Part shown: in pieces, positions 6,739-16,628 of the stretch
Position numbering within the stretch: the stretch's first letter is position 1
How the letters are laid out: the number at the start of each line of letters is the position of its first letter
Source of the DNA: SAR116 cluster bacterium
GTDB taxonomy: Bacteria > Pseudomonadota > Alphaproteobacteria > Puniceispirillales > Puniceispirillaceae
Direction of reading: 5' to 3'
Length of the DNA: 22,152 nt
NCBI GenBank assembly: GCA_004213025.1
Contig: SHBC01000010.1
Coordinates: forward strand, 1 to 22,152
Translations under genes and position numbers: made by a program
Notes under the pieces: generated by a model
The model's database searches: none
Told to the model about the DNA's origin: nothing
What the model saw: the letters and a program-made list of their open reading frames with translations, nothing else

Positions 6739-8120
6739 AACACCACATCTTCGACCCAACAGTCCTTCGCGCCTATGACATCCGGGGGATTTACCAGCAA
6801 ACCCTGCAGGATGATGATGCCTTTGCCATCGGCCTTAGCTTTGCCGTGATGCAGCAGGATCGCGGCTTTGGGCCACGGGTCGCTGTCGGGCGTGATGGCA
6901 GGCTGTCCTCGCCGGCCCTTGCCGCGGCACTCATCGACGGGCTGCGGGCAGGTGGCGGCGAGGTGATTGATATTGGCTGTGGTCCAACGCCGATGCTGTA
7001 TTTCGCCGCGCATGAGCTTGATACGGGCGGCGCCATTCAGGTGACAGGAAGCCATAATCCACCGACACATAACGGCTTCAAGATGGTGATGGGCGGTCAC
7101 TCCTTCTTTGGCGATGACATCCTGGCGCTTGGTGAGGCAAGCCGCGCCGGCATAGACCTCCGCAATGGCGGCAAGGTTGCACATGAGGATATTCAGCCAG
7201 CCTATATAGACCGGCTCGCTGGGGCTGCCCGGGCATCCGGCCTGTCCGTTGTCTGGGACTGCGGCAACGGGGCATCCGGCCCGGTAACCGAAGCGCTTGT
7301 CGGCCGGCTGGAAGGGCATCACAAGGTGCTGTTCCCGGAAATCGACGGCACCTTCCCCAACCATCACCCGAACCCTGTGGACCCGGAGACGCTGGACCTT
7401 CTTCGTGCCGAGGTTGCCAGCGCCAAGGCCGATCTTGGCATCGGCTTTGATGGCGACGGTGACCGCATCGGCGTGATCGACGCCACCGGGCGCCAGGTGC
7501 CGGGCGATTTCCTGACCGCCTATCTGGCACAGGACATCGCTTCACGGCATGCAGGCGCGCCTATCATTCTCGACGTCAAATCCTCTGAGGCGGCGCTGCA
7601 GCTGATTACCGAATCCGGCGGCAGGGCCGAGATCTGGAAAACCGGCCACAGCCATATGAAGAGGCGAATGAAGGAAATCTCCGCGCCACTTGCCGGTGAG
7701 ATGTCGGGTCATATCTTCATCAAGGACGGGTATCTTGGCTTTGATGATGCCATCTATGCCGGGGTGCGGGTCATCACCCAGATGGTCGAATCTGGCCAGT
7801 CAATCACCGCCTTCATGGACTCCCTGCCGGACCAGCATGCAACGCCAGAACTCCGCATTGACTGTGAGGACACAAGGAAGTTCGGCACCATGGACCAGAT
7901 CCACAGCCATGTTCTGAGCCAGCATGATGAAGGCAACGTCAATGTCATCGACGGTGTCAGGGTGCGTTCTGCCGATGGCTGGTGGCTGATCAGGGCCTCA
8001 AACACCGAGGCGGCGCTCGTCGCCCGCGCCGAGGCCGGCAGTGCCACCGGGCTTGAACAGCTGATTGACGAGATTCACACTACGCTGAAGGCTGCCGGGC
8101 TTGACTGGCAGCGCCCCTGA
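6735..8120 (+). CDS. manB: Phosphomannomutase/phosphoglucomutase
   Basis: This 461-residue alpha-D-phosphohexomutase interconverts hexose 6-phosphate and 1-phosphate. All four family signatures are present: the phosphoserine loop TGSHNPPTHNGFK with S106, the metal loop DGDGDR (239-244), the sugar-binding loop GEMSGH (321-326) and the phosphate-binding loop RASNTE (420-425). Length and motifs fit the AlgC/ManB group, which often uses both mannose and glucose phosphates; coupling to galU through ATGA suggests glucose 1-phosphate supply is part of its job. The symbol follows common usage for this group (also called pgm, algC or cpsG). Confidence 0.92.
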   Translation: MKHHIFDPTVLRAYDIRGIYQQTLQDDDAFAIGLSFAVMQQDRGFGPRVAVGRDGRLSSPALAAALIDGLRAGGGEVIDIGCGPTPMLYFAAHELDTGGAIQVTGSHNPPTHNGFKMVMGGHSFFGDDILALGEASRAGIDLRNGGKVAHEDIQPAYIDRLAGAARASGLSVVWDCGNGASGPVTEALVGRLEGHHKVLFPEIDGTFPNHHPNPVDPETLDLLRAEVASAKADLGIGFDGDGDRIGVIDATGRQVPGDFLTAYLAQDIASRHAGAPIILDVKSSEAALQLITESGGRAEIWKTGHSHMKRRMKEISAPLAGEMSGHIFIKDGYLGFDDAIYAGVRVITQMVESGQSITAFMDSLPDQHATPELRIDCEDTRKFGTMDQIHSHVLSQHDEGNVNVIDGVRVRSADGWWLIRASNTEAALVARAEAGSATGLEQLIDEIHTTLKAAGLDWQRP

Positions 8121-8134
8121 AGCAGGGCGGGTTG

Positions 8135-8149
8135 ATTATCACCGATAAT
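8135..8149. promoter_or_regulatory. Short AT-rich palindrome between manB and glcB
   Basis: ATTATC ACC GATAAT is a perfect 6-base inverted repeat around three bases, in an otherwise GC-rich region and just upstream of the putative glcB promoter. It could be an operator. It has no T-run and is too weak to be a terminator. Confidence 0.3.
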
Positions 8150-8174
8150 TGAACGGCGGAATGTCGCAAGATCC

Positions 8175-8203
8175 TTGGCAATATGACCGGCAGCAATTAT
8201 ATC
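8175..8203 (+). promoter_or_regulatory. Candidate promoter of glcB
   Basis: TTGGCA (8175-8180) and TATATC (8198-8203) are separated by 17 bases, placing the transcript start about 35 bases before the glcB ATG at 8246. This also argues against the in-frame ATG at 8183, which lies inside the spacer. Confidence 0.45.
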
Positions 8204-8245
8204 TGGCGGTCCGATTTTCCGACTATCCGCACCTTGGAGTATACA

Positions 8246-10420
8246 ATGTCCAACTATGTCGCCCGTGGGGACCTGTCGGTCGCCGCGGAGCTTGCCGATT
8301 TCGTCGATAACCAGCTGTTTGACGGCGCCGATATCACGGCGGACCGCTTCTGGTCCGGATTCGATGCGGCAGTTCATCGTCTGGCACCGCGCAATCGCGA
8401 TCTGCTGGCGTTGCGTGACGAAATGCAGGCACAGATCGATCAATGGCTTCGCGACAATGCCGGATCGGGAATCGATGCCGGTGCCTACGCCGCGTTTCTG
8501 TCCGAGATTGGCTATCTAGTCGAGGAAGGTTCGGATTTCAGCATCGACACCACCGGCGTCGACCCCGAGATCGCCAGCATCGCTGGGCCCCAGCTTGTCG
8601 TGCCTATCACCAATGCGCGCTATGCGCTGAATGCCGCCAATGCCCGCTTTGGCAGTCTGTATGACGCCTTCTATGGCACCGATGCTATCCCAACAGATGG
8701 TGATGCCGGCGGTCCCGGTTATGATCCGGTTCGCGGCGGCAAGGTGATCGCCCGCGTTCGCGCCTTCCTTGATGAGACCTTCCCCCTCGCCGGGGGCAGC
8801 TGGCGTGATGTTTCGGCGCTGGAAATTGTCGATGGCGCGCTGAAGCTGCAATGCGGCGACAAGGATGACTCCAAGGGTGACTCATTGTCAGATGCCGGCG
8901 CCTTTGCCGGCCATGGCGGTGATGCCGGGGCGCCGGACATGGTGGTGCTCCGCAATAACGGCCTGCACATCATTATCAGGATCGACAGCACTGGCGCCAT
9001 CGGGCGCGATGATGCTGCGGGGATCAACGACATTATCGCGGAATCGGCGCTGTCCAGCATCATGGATTGCGAGGATTCAGTGGCAACCGTCGATGCCGAG
9101 GACAAGATTCTTGCCTATACCAACTGGCTTGGCCTGATGCGGGGCACGCTGCAGGAAACCTTCACCAAGGGCGAGCGCAGCATCACCCGCAGGCTTGCCG
9201 ACGATATTGCCTATCATGCCGCTGATGGCAGCACGGCGCACCTCAAGGCGCGGGCGCTGATGCTGGTTCGCAATGTCGGGCATCTGATGACCAACCCGGC
9301 GATCAGACTGTCCGATGGCAGCGATATTCCCGAGGGCATCATGGATGCGTTCATGACCGTTGCCGGTGCGCTTGCCGATCTGAAGGCGGGGCGGAATTCG
9401 GCTGCCGGGTCGGTCTATATCGTGAAGCCGAAAATGCATGGCCCCGACGAAGTTGCCTTTGCCGGTGAGATCTTCAGCGCCGTCGAGGAGGTGCTGGAGC
9501 TGCCTGCCAACACCATCAAGATGGGGATCATGGATGAGGAACGCCGGACGACGGTCAATCTGAAGGAATGTATCCGTGCCGCGAAATCGCGCGTTGTCTT
9601 CATCAATACCGGCTTCCTCGACCGTACCGGCGATGAGATCCACACCTCGATGGAGGCCGGCCCGATGATCCGCAAGGCGGACATGAAGGGCGCAACCTGG
9701 ATTGGCGCCTATGAGGACTGGAATGTCGATGTCGGTCTTGCCTGCGGCCTGTCCGGCCGGGCCCAGATCGGCAAGGGCATGTGGGCGATGCCTGATCTGA
9801 TGGCCGACATGCTTGCGCAGAAAATCGGTCATCCGATGGCCGGCGCGAACTGTGCCTGGGTGCCATCGCCGACCGCGGCAACACTTCATGCGCTGCATTA
9901 CCACAAGGTGGATGTCGCCGCCCGCCAGGCCGAGATTGCCAGCCGCACCCCGGCGCGGCGCGAGGATATTCTGTCGGTGCCGGTGGCGATCCGCCCAAAC
10001 TGGTCGGAGCCTGATATTCGCGAGGAGCTTCGCAACAATGCGCAGGGCATCCTTGGCTATGTCGTTCGCTGGGTTGACCAGGGCGTCGGATGTTCGAAAG
10101 TGCCGGACATCCATGATGTCGGCCTGATGGAGGACCGCGCGACGCTGCGGATTTCCTCGCAGCATATCGCCAACTGGCTGCATCATGGCGTCTGTGACAA
10201 GGCCATGGTGATGTCGGTGATGCAGGAAATGGCGGCGGTTGTCGATCGCCAGAATGCCGGCGACAGCGCCTATATGCCGATGGCGCCGGATTTCGAAAAG
10301 TCGGTGGCGTTCCAGGCGGCCTGCGACCTTGTCTTCCGCGGCAAGGAACAGCCCTCCGGCTATACCGAACCGGTTCTTCATGCGCGGCGGCTGGAGAAGA
10401 AGGCGCAGGATGTCATTTAA
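8246..10420 (+). CDS. glcB: Malate synthase G
   Basis: Malate synthase G condenses glyoxylate and acetyl-CoA to malate, in the glyoxylate bypass or in glycolate use. From ATG 8246, which follows GGAG by six bases, the protein is 724 residues, almost the same as E. coli GlcB; the upstream in-frame ATG at 8183 falls within a likely promoter. Clear family segments include [11 protein letters not shown], the metal-binding region around [36 protein letters not shown], and [20 protein letters not shown], with C616 and catalytic D630 equivalent to E. coli C617 and D631. No isocitrate lyase or glycolate oxidase gene lies in the window. The downstream apt gene overlaps its last 11 bases. Confidence 0.96.
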   Translation: MSNYVARGDLSVAAELADFVDNQLFDGADITADRFWSGFDAAVHRLAPRNRDLLALRDEMQAQIDQWLRDNAGSGIDAGAYAAFLSEIGYLVEEGSDFSIDTTGVDPEIASIAGPQLVVPITNARYALNAANARFGSLYDAFYGTDAIPTDGDAGGPGYDPVRGGKVIARVRAFLDETFPLAGGSWRDVSALEIVDGALKLQCGDKDDSKGDSLSDAGAFAGHGGDAGAPDMVVLRNNGLHIIIRIDSTGAIGRDDAAGINDIIAESALSSIMDCEDSVATVDAEDKILAYTNWLGLMRGTLQETFTKGERSITRRLADDIAYHAADGSTAHLKARALMLVRNVGHLMTNPAIRLSDGSDIPEGIMDAFMTVAGALADLKAGRNSAAGSVYIVKPKMHGPDEVAFAGEIFSAVEEVLELPANTIKMGIMDEERRTTVNLKECIRAAKSRVVFINTGFLDRTGDEIHTSMEAGPMIRKADMKGATWIGAYEDWNVDVGLACGLSGRAQIGKGMWAMPDLMADMLAQKIGHPMAGANCAWVPSPTAATLHALHYHKVDVAARQAEIASRTPARREDILSVPVAIRPNWSEPDIREELRNNAQGILGYVVRWVDQGVGCSKVPDIHDVGLMEDRATLRISSQHIANWLHHGVCDKAMVMSVMQEMAAVVDRQNAGDSAYMPMAPDFEKSVAFQAACDLVFRGKEQPSGYTEPVLHARRLEKKAQDVI

Positions 10421-10931
10421 CGCCGATCCGTTCATTTCCAAGACTCCGGGCTTTCCGAAAGAGGGCATCACCTTCTATGACATCAGCCCGATCCTCGAGG
10501 ATGCCTTGGCGCTGCGCCAGTCGATGGCGGCGCTTACCGATCTTGCCCGCCCGATGCAGCCCGACATCATCGCCGGTGTCGATGCGCGGGGCTTTCTGTT
10601 CGCGCTGCCACTGGCGATGTCGATGGAATGCGGCATGGTGATGGTTCGCAAGGCCGGCAAGCTTCCCGGCGAAGTGATCGAACATTCCTATGCGCTGGAA
10701 TATGGCGAGGCGCGGCTGTCGATCCAGGCCAGCCGCCAGCTTCACGACCGGCGGGTCGTTCTGTGTGACGATCTTCTGGCCACCGGCGGCACGCTGGATG
10801 CGGCGGCGCAGCTTGTTGATCAGTGCGGCGGTATTCTTGCTGGTGCCGTCTGCGTCATCGAACTGACCGGGTTGAAGGGGCGGCAGCGCCTTGACTGCCC
10901 GGTGGCGGCGCTGCAAACCTACGAATTCTGA
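10410..10931 (+). CDS. apt: Adenine phosphoribosyltransferase
   Basis: Apt salvages adenine by joining it to PRPP to give AMP. This 173-residue protein has the Apt arrangement: [20 protein letters not shown] at the start, [12 protein letters not shown] (58-69), [11 protein letters not shown] (79-89), [11 protein letters not shown], and the PRPP-binding loop [13 protein letters not shown] (116-128). ATG 10410 is chosen because the Apt-like N-terminus begins exactly there and purine-rich GGAGAAGAAGG lies upstream; the reading frame before it is a shadow of glcB. It overlaps the glcB 3' end by 11 bases, so translation is probably coupled. A functional link between adenine salvage and malate synthesis is not obvious. 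Confidence 0.92.
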   Translation: MSFNADPFISKTPGFPKEGITFYDISPILEDALALRQSMAALTDLARPMQPDIIAGVDARGFLFALPLAMSMECGMVMVRKAGKLPGEVIEHSYALEYGEARLSIQASRQLHDRRVVLCDDLLATGGTLDAAAQLVDQCGGILAGAVCVIELTGLKGRQRLDCPVAALQTYEF

Positions 10932-10945
10932 TCTAATTCTGATCT
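10924..10945. repeat. 11-base perfect tandem duplication at the apt stop codon
   Basis: AATTCTGATCT occurs at 10924-10934 and 10935-10945. The first copy contains the TGA stop of apt (10929-10931). It is one of several short tandem duplications in the window, and the only one whose length is not a multiple of three. Confidence 0.9.
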
Positions 10946-10946
10946 G

Positions 10947-10971
10947 GTGGCATGACGCCACGATGATTTTT
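10947..10971 (+). terminator. Weak terminator-like hairpin after apt
   Basis: GTGGC (10947-10951) pairs with GCCAC (10957-10961) around a five-base loop, and a run of five T follows at 10967-10971 after a five-base gap. The spacing makes it a poor intrinsic terminator. Partial read-through into the MFS gene starting at 10988 is likely. Confidence 0.4.
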
Positions 10972-10987
10972 GCGTGGGAGGGAAAGC

Positions 10988-12205
10988 ATGCGCCTCAGCC
11001 GCCGGCTGATCGCCTGGTCGCTTTATGACTGGGCAAGCTCGCCCGTCCCGACGCTGCACGCCACCTTTATATTTTCGGTCTTTTTCACCACCGCCGTCAT
11101 GCCCGAGGGTGGCACCGCCGCCTGGGCCTGGATGACGTCGGCAAGCGCCCTTGCCGTCGCCGCAACGGCGCCGCTTCTGGGCAGGTTTGCCGACGGGCAG
11201 GGTGCCGTCAGAACATGTCTTGCCATCGCCACCGCCATAGGCGCGCTGGCCACCGCGGGGCTGTGGTTTGTCGAACCTGACATCTCCTTTGCGATGCTGG
11301 CGCTTGGCCTGTCGGCGGTCTCGATCTTCGCCATGGAGATCAGCTTTGTGTTCTATAACGCGATGCTGCCATCCGTCGCGCGCGAGGATGAATTCGGGCG
11401 GGCCTCGGGGCTTGCCTGGGGTTTGGGATATGCTGGCGCCATCGTCGCGCTGGTGATTGTTCTGCTGCTGTTTGTTCTTCCCGATCACCCGGCTTTTGGC
11501 TTCAGCACCGAAGGTGCCGGCCATATCCGGATCACCATGTGTTTCGCCGCGCTATGGCTGTGCCTGTTCGCGGTGCCGCTGTTCATCTTCGTCCCGGCGC
11601 CGCCAGCAACACGGTCGTCGGCACCGTTCCTCGCCAGTCTGAAAGACAGCCTTCGCATCGCGATGACGATTCCCGGCCTGCCGCGCTTTCTGCTGGCCCG
11701 GATGCTGTTTGCCGACGGGCTGGTCACATTGTTTGCCTTTGGCGGGATCTACGCCGCCACCGTGTTCGGCTTTTCCCAGACGATGGTTCTTGTTTTCGGG
11801 ATCATCCTCAACATCACCGCCGGAATTAGCGCGGCGCTTGGCGGAGTGGCGGATGACAGGTTCGGGTCAATCCGGGTCATGCGTGGCTGTCTGGTGGCGC
11901 TGGCGGCGCTCGGGCTGGTCGCCATTCTGGCACCGGGCGAGGCTGTCTTCTGGGCCGCCGGCGCGGCGCTTGGCCTGTTTATCGGCCCGTTGCAATCATC
12001 GGCCCGGGCCTATGTCGCGCGGCGCGCACCTCCCGACCAGCGGGCCAGCCTGTTCGGCCTGATGATGTTCTCTGGCAAGGCGACAAGCTTTGTCGGGCCG
12101 CTGCTTTACGGTGTGCTTGTTACCACCACGGGAAGCGACCGCGCCGGCATGGCGATCGTCATTCTGCTGATGCTGGCGGGCTGGGTGGCGATGCCGCGTC
12201 GCTAG
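10988..12205 (+). CDS. MFS transporter, UMF1 / Atg22-like family
   Basis: This 405-residue polytopic inner-membrane protein begins with a SLYDWASSPVPTLHATFIF segment, typical of the UMF1 (Atg22-like) branch of the major facilitator superfamily, and has about twelve hydrophobic segments. Basic inter-helix motifs such as GRFADGQGAVR and GGVADDRFGSIR correspond to MFS loop 2-3 and its second-half counterpart. A strong GGGAGG ribosome-binding site precedes ATG 10988. Substrates of bacterial UMF1 proteins are mostly unknown; no neighbour gives a firm clue, although apt upstream would allow speculation about nucleobases or amino acids. Its stop lies four bases from the convergent ccrM stop. Confidence 0.88.
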   Translation: MRLSRRLIAWSLYDWASSPVPTLHATFIFSVFFTTAVMPEGGTAAWAWMTSASALAVAATAPLLGRFADGQGAVRTCLAIATAIGALATAGLWFVEPDISFAMLALGLSAVSIFAMEISFVFYNAMLPSVAREDEFGRASGLAWGLGYAGAIVALVIVLLLFVLPDHPAFGFSTEGAGHIRITMCFAALWLCLFAVPLFIFVPAPPATRSSAPFLASLKDSLRIAMTIPGLPRFLLARMLFADGLVTLFAFGGIYAATVFGFSQTMVLVFGIILNITAGISAALGGVADDRFGSIRVMRGCLVALAALGLVAILAPGEAVFWAAGAALGLFIGPLQSSARAYVARRAPPDQRASLFGLMMFSGKATSFVGPLLYGVLVTTTGSDRAGMAIVILLMLAGWVAMPRR

Positions 12206-12209
12206 CGGA

Positions 12210-13532
<1,323 letters not shown>

Positions 13533-14168
13533 TCAGGACGAATCCGCCAAAGCACGACGAACCGGTGCGAAGCTGCGCCGGTGATGCGGCGTCACGCCAA
13601 GCGATGCCAGCCCCTGTTGATGCGCCTTCGTGCCATAACCCATATTGGTCTCCCAGCCATATCCCGGGCAGTCGGCGGCGAGACCCATCATGATCCGGTC
13701 GCGCTCATGCTTGGCGATCACCGAGGCGGCGGCGATGCTGAGGCTGCGCGCATCACCTTTCACCAGCGTCTGCGCCGGCAATGCCAGCGCCGGCATCTGG
13801 TTGCCGTCGATCAGCACCTGCGCCACCTCGCCAAGCCCGTCTTTCTGCAGGCGGGCGGCAAGCGCCGCCGCCACCGCCGTCATGCCGGCAAGGGTTGCTT
13901 TCAGAATGCCGTCGCGATCAATCATGTCGACCGGGATCGAGATGACGGCGTGCCGGTGCGGCACCGCCGTGAGGGTGGCATGGAAGGCGGCCCTCTGCGC
14001 GGCGGTCAGCTTCTTGGAATCATCCAGTCCCGGCACAAGCGCCTCCAGCGCCGTCACATCAAGCCAGCAGGCGGCGATTGTCACCGGACCGGCCCAGGGG
14101 CCACGGCCTGCCTCGTCGATGCCAATCACCGGACCGGCGAAACCTGACTCGATGGACAGGTCCGGCAT
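13533..14168 (-). CDS. rnhB: Ribonuclease HII
   Basis: RNase HII cuts RNA in RNA-DNA hybrids and starts removal of misincorporated ribonucleotides. The 211-residue protein has the four acidic active-site residues: D18 and E19 in GIDEAGRGPWAGPV, D121 in LIDGN and D139 in GDARSLSIAAASVIAKHERD. The GRG motif, which helps recognise the ribo-deoxyribo junction, is intact. The start is ATG 14168, overlapping the moaB stop as TGATG; GTG 14171 directly before it is an alternative. A perfect 6-base hairpin overlaps this start and would hide it unless moaB is being translated. Confidence 0.95.
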   Translation of the reverse strand: MPDLSIESGFAGPVIGIDEAGRGPWAGPVTIAACWLDVTALEALVPGLDDSKKLTAAQRAAFHATLTAVPHRHAVISIPVDMIDRDGILKATLAGMTAVAAALAARLQKDGLGEVAQVLIDGNQMPALALPAQTLVKGDARSLSIAAASVIAKHERDRIMMGLAADCPGYGWETNMGYGTKAHQQGLASLGVTPHHRRSFAPVRRALADSS

Positions 14169-14731
14169 CACCCGCTACGGCGGGTTGTCGCCGATTCGGT
14201 CAGGCGCGGCATGATCTCGACGAAATTGCAGGGCCGATGCCGGATGTCGAGCTGATAGCGCAGGATGTCATCCCAGCCGTCCTTGCATCCCGATGGCGAG
14301 CCGGGAAGGGCGAACATGTATGTGCCGCCAGCCACACCGGCGAGGGCGCGCGACTGCACTGTCGAGGTGCCGATCTTGGCAAAGGACAGATAGCGGAACA
14401 GCTCACCGAAGCCGGGGATCTCCTTCTCAGTCACCTTCGCAAAGGCCTCCGGCGTGCTGTCACGCCCGGTCAGCCCGGTGCCGCCGGTGGTGATCACCAC
14501 ATCGATGGCCGCATCGGCGATCCAGTCCTGAAGCTGCGAGATGATCCTGTCCACATCATCGGTCACGATCAGCCGGGCGGCCAGAACATGGCCATCCTCT
14601 TCGATCCGCGAGGCCAGCAGATCACCCGAGCGGTCATCATCGGGCGTTCTTGTGTCGGAAACGGTCATCACCGCGATATTGACCGGCTGGAATGCGACCG
14701 ACATGTCAAGGCGATCGGTGTTGCGTGCCAT
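14168..14731 (-). CDS. moaB: Molybdenum cofactor biosynthesis protein MoaB
   Basis: This 187-residue protein has the MoCF-binding fold; proteins of this group adenylate molybdopterin or are paralogues involved in cofactor assembly. Diagnostic segments are [22 protein letters not shown] near residues 18-40, [20 protein letters not shown] (77-96, molybdopterin-binding) and [21 protein letters not shown] 14731 follows GAGGGAG by eight bases; the GTG 15 bases upstream lies over that ribosome-binding site. The end overlaps the rnhB start. No other molybdenum cofactor gene lies in the window; its place in a cell-wall and DNA-maintenance operon looks like conserved synteny rather than pathway grouping. 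Confidence 0.92.
   Translation of the reverse strand: MARNTDRLDMSVAFQPVNIAVMTVSDTRTPDDDRSGDLLASRIEEDGHVLAARLIVTDDVDRIISQLQDWIADAAIDVVITTGGTGLTGRDSTPEAFAKVTEKEIPGFGELFRYLSFAKIGTSTVQSRALAGVAGGTYMFALPGSPSGCKDGWDDILRYQLDIRHRPCNFVEIMPRLTESATTRRSG
14170..14185 (-). promoter_or_regulatory. Hairpin over the rnhB start
   Basis: ACCCGC (14170-14175) and GCGGGT (14180-14185) form a perfect 6-base stem with a four-base loop at the 3' end of moaB. It ends just before the rnhB ATG and includes the alternative GTG. Ribosomes finishing moaB would open it, a usual layout for translational coupling. Confidence 0.5.
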
Positions 14732-14755
14732 CAGGGACTCCCTCACAGGCGGGCG

Positions 14756-16588
14756 TCAGGACCCGCCGGGCGAGTCTAGCATCAGCGGCGTGAACAGCGA
14801 AACAAATCGGCCCTGGCCACCCGCGGCCAGTTCGCGCAGTTCCGGCGCCGGCTGGCCAAGCTGCATGCGATAGAGGGCGAGGTTGCTGATCACATTCTTG
14901 ATGTAATGGCGGGTTTCCCGCGCCGGAATTGATTCAATCAGAAGGAAAGGGTCATCCTGGTGATCAACCCGCGCCAGCCATTTGCGAAGATTGCCAGGCC
15001 CGCCATTATAGGCCGCCAGAAGCCGCACGATCGAACGGTCGATCAATGGCTCCTTCAACAGCTTGTTGATATAGGCCTGGCCAATCTCGAGATTGCGCTG
15101 CGGATTCAGCAACAGATGCTTGTCACGACCGCGAAGGGCGCGGTTCTTGGTCACGAAGGACGCTGTTGAGGGCATGATCTGCATCAGGCCGGCGGCACGG
15201 GCGCGGCTTTTCGCACGCGGGTTGAAGCCCGATTCCTGGCGGGAAATCGCCCAGACAAGCGCCTGGTCAACCGAGAATTCAACATCATAGCGCGGGATTG
15301 GATAGATGGCGCCAAGCCAGATCCGACCCTTGTCACGCCGCAACAGCTCGCCGGCCCGATAGGCAAGGCCAGCCATGCCGTGATCTATGGCGAAGCGAAG
15401 CGCTGATTCCTGCATTGTCTCCGGCATGTCGGGCCAGAGATAGCGCAACTCGCGCTCGGCGTCATTGACCCGCCCGATCTGCAGCAGGGCGAACAGCCGC
15501 TGGCCACCGGGACGTTCTGACACCCAGTCAAGAAACCCGTCATCATAGCGTGGCAGGTCGAAAGTCAGGTCGAAATCCTGGCCAAGGATCTGCCGCGCCA
15601 TGACACCATAGAAACTGTGAAGCTCACGCGCGGCGATCTCGAGATAGCGGACCGCCTCATCGGGGCGGCCCTCACGCATTTCGGCGCGGTGCGCCCAGAA
15701 GGCGGCGGCGCTGCGAAGCGAGGGGAACAGCTCGTCATCATCGGCAAGGGTGCGGAAAAAGCTGCCCGCAAGTTCGGTGTGGCCACTCCGCCAGGCGGCG
15801 AGTCCACCTGCCCAATAGGCCATGAAGGCGCCGTCGCGGGCCGCGCCAATGCCATGCCGGGCCTGCCGGATCGCCTTGTCATCGACACCGAAGATGAAAT
15901 AGGCATGGGCAATCTCGCCGCGAAGCTGGCCCTCTTCCTGCTTTGTCAGATAGCGCCGGTTGCGTTCATTCTCGACAACCTCCAGCGCGCCGCTTGGCCA
16001 GCCGCGCCGGATCGCACGGCGCACCTCGCGGGCCACCCGCCTTGTTGTGCGCGGTGAGGCCCGCCCGCCCGTATACATCGGGATCCTGGGACGGTAGCTG
16101 CTGCCACTGCTCAGCCCATAGCCGTTCAGATAGCCCGGTTTCGGCGATTTTGGCGCAGCGGTATTTTTTGGCCGGCGCTTTTTCGCCAGCCAGAAAATCC
16201 GGCTGGCATCGGGATGGTCGTTATAGGCCTTCAGCCAGGATGAAAGTTGCCCATAGGTCGACCGCCAGGCTGTCGGGTGAAGATAGCGCTGCGACAAAAG
16301 ATGGCCGCGCAGGATGTCGTTCTCCAGCCGAAACATCTCGCGTGTGGCCTGCTTCATCCGGCCGATTTCCTGAAGATGGAACAGGCGCTGATACTGCGCC
16401 ACGTCAAAATCGCTGAGCGGCGCAGGCAAATTCTGCTGTGACGTGGCCTGCTGTGACGTGGCCTGCTCTGGGGCCGCCTGCGACGGCGCCGCCGGCAGCC
16501 AGATCAGCAGGGCCAGAAAGCCTGACAGCCATGTTTTCAGGCAAATTTTCAGGCAAATTTTCAGCACCCCGGTGCGCATGGCGATCAT
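14756..16588 (-). CDS. slt: Soluble lytic murein transglycosylase (Slt70-like)
   Basis: This periplasmic enzyme of about 610 residues cleaves peptidoglycan to 1,6-anhydromuropeptides. A signal peptide (LKTWLSGFLALLIWLPAAPSQA) is followed by a long helical region typical of the Slt70 ring, then the catalytic domain: ISRQESGFNPRAKSRARAAGLMQIMP, where the Glu (codon 15235-15233) is catalytic, and LLAAYNGGPGNLRKW. ATG 16588 or 16579 are likely starts; neither has a strong ribosome-binding site, and the frame before them runs into the udg gene. The signal peptide contains a 12-base tandem repeat (KICLKICLK) and the mature N-terminus a 15-base repeat (ATSQQATSQQ). It lies between udg and moaB on the same strand. 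Confidence 0.92.
   Translation of the reverse strand: MIAMRTGVLKICLKICLKTWLSGFLALLIWLPAAPSQAAPEQATSQQATSQQNLPAPLSDFDVAQYQRLFHLQEIGRMKQATREMFRLENDILRGHLLSQRYLHPTAWRSTYGQLSSWLKAYNDHPDASRIFWLAKKRRPKNTAAPKSPKPGYLNGYGLSSGSSYRPRIPMYTGGRASPRTTRRVAREVRRAIRRGWPSGALEVVENERNRRYLTKQEEGQLRGEIAHAYFIFGVDDKAIRQARHGIGAARDGAFMAYWAGGLAAWRSGHTELAGSFFRTLADDDELFPSLRSAAAFWAHRAEMREGRPDEAVRYLEIAARELHSFYGVMARQILGQDFDLTFDLPRYDDGFLDWVSERPGGQRLFALLQIGRVNDAERELRYLWPDMPETMQESALRFAIDHGMAGLAYRAGELLRRDKGRIWLGAIYPIPRYDVEFSVDQALVWAISRQESGFNPRAKSRARAAGLMQIMPSTASFVTKNRALRGRDKHLLLNPQRNLEIGQAYINKLLKEPLIDRSIVRLLAAYNGGPGNLRKWLARVDHQDDPFLLIESIPARETRHYIKNVISNLALYRMQLGQPAPELRELAAGGQGRFVSLFTPLMLDSPGGS
16434..16471. repeat. 15-base tandem repeat in slt, about 2.5 copies
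   Basis: TGCTGTGACGTGGCC occurs at 16434-16448 and 16449-16463, followed by a degenerate partial copy. On the minus strand it encodes the ATSQQ units just after the signal peptide of the lytic transglycosylase. Confidence 0.95.
16534..16564. repeat. 12-base tandem repeat in the slt signal peptide
   Basis: TTTTCAGGCAAA occurs at 16534-16545 and 16546-16557, with a partial copy to 16564. It encodes the doubled KICL unit in the basic n-region of the signal peptide. Confidence 0.95.
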
Positions 16589-16591
16589 CCG

Positions 16592-16615
16592 ACTCGGTCC
16601 ATTACTCGGTCCATT
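16592..16615. repeat. 12-base perfect tandem duplication upstream of slt
   Basis: ACTCGGTCCATT occurs twice, at 16592-16603 and 16604-16615, in the 40-base gap between the udg stop and the slt start, covering the area where the slt ribosome-binding site should be. Confidence 0.95.
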
Positions 16616-16628
16616 ATGGGGCCGCACC

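Noticed and set aside
6489..7367. 292-residue open frame antisense to the end of galU and the start of manB
   Set aside because: It overlaps two certain genes completely and shows no family motif or ribosome-binding site.
8183..8245. N-terminal extension of glcB from ATG 8183
   Set aside because: Start at 8246 has a ribosome-binding site and gives the standard length; the earlier ATG lies within the predicted promoter spacer.
9077..10471. 464-residue open frame antisense to glcB
   Set aside because: Its composition (His/Arg/Asp-rich, no recognisable motif) is that of a shadow of a GC-rich gene, and glcB on the other strand is unambiguous.
12200..12207. Palindrome CGCTAGCG between the convergent MFS and ccrM stops
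   Set aside because: Eight bases with no loop or T-run; it is expected by chance and is too short for a terminator.
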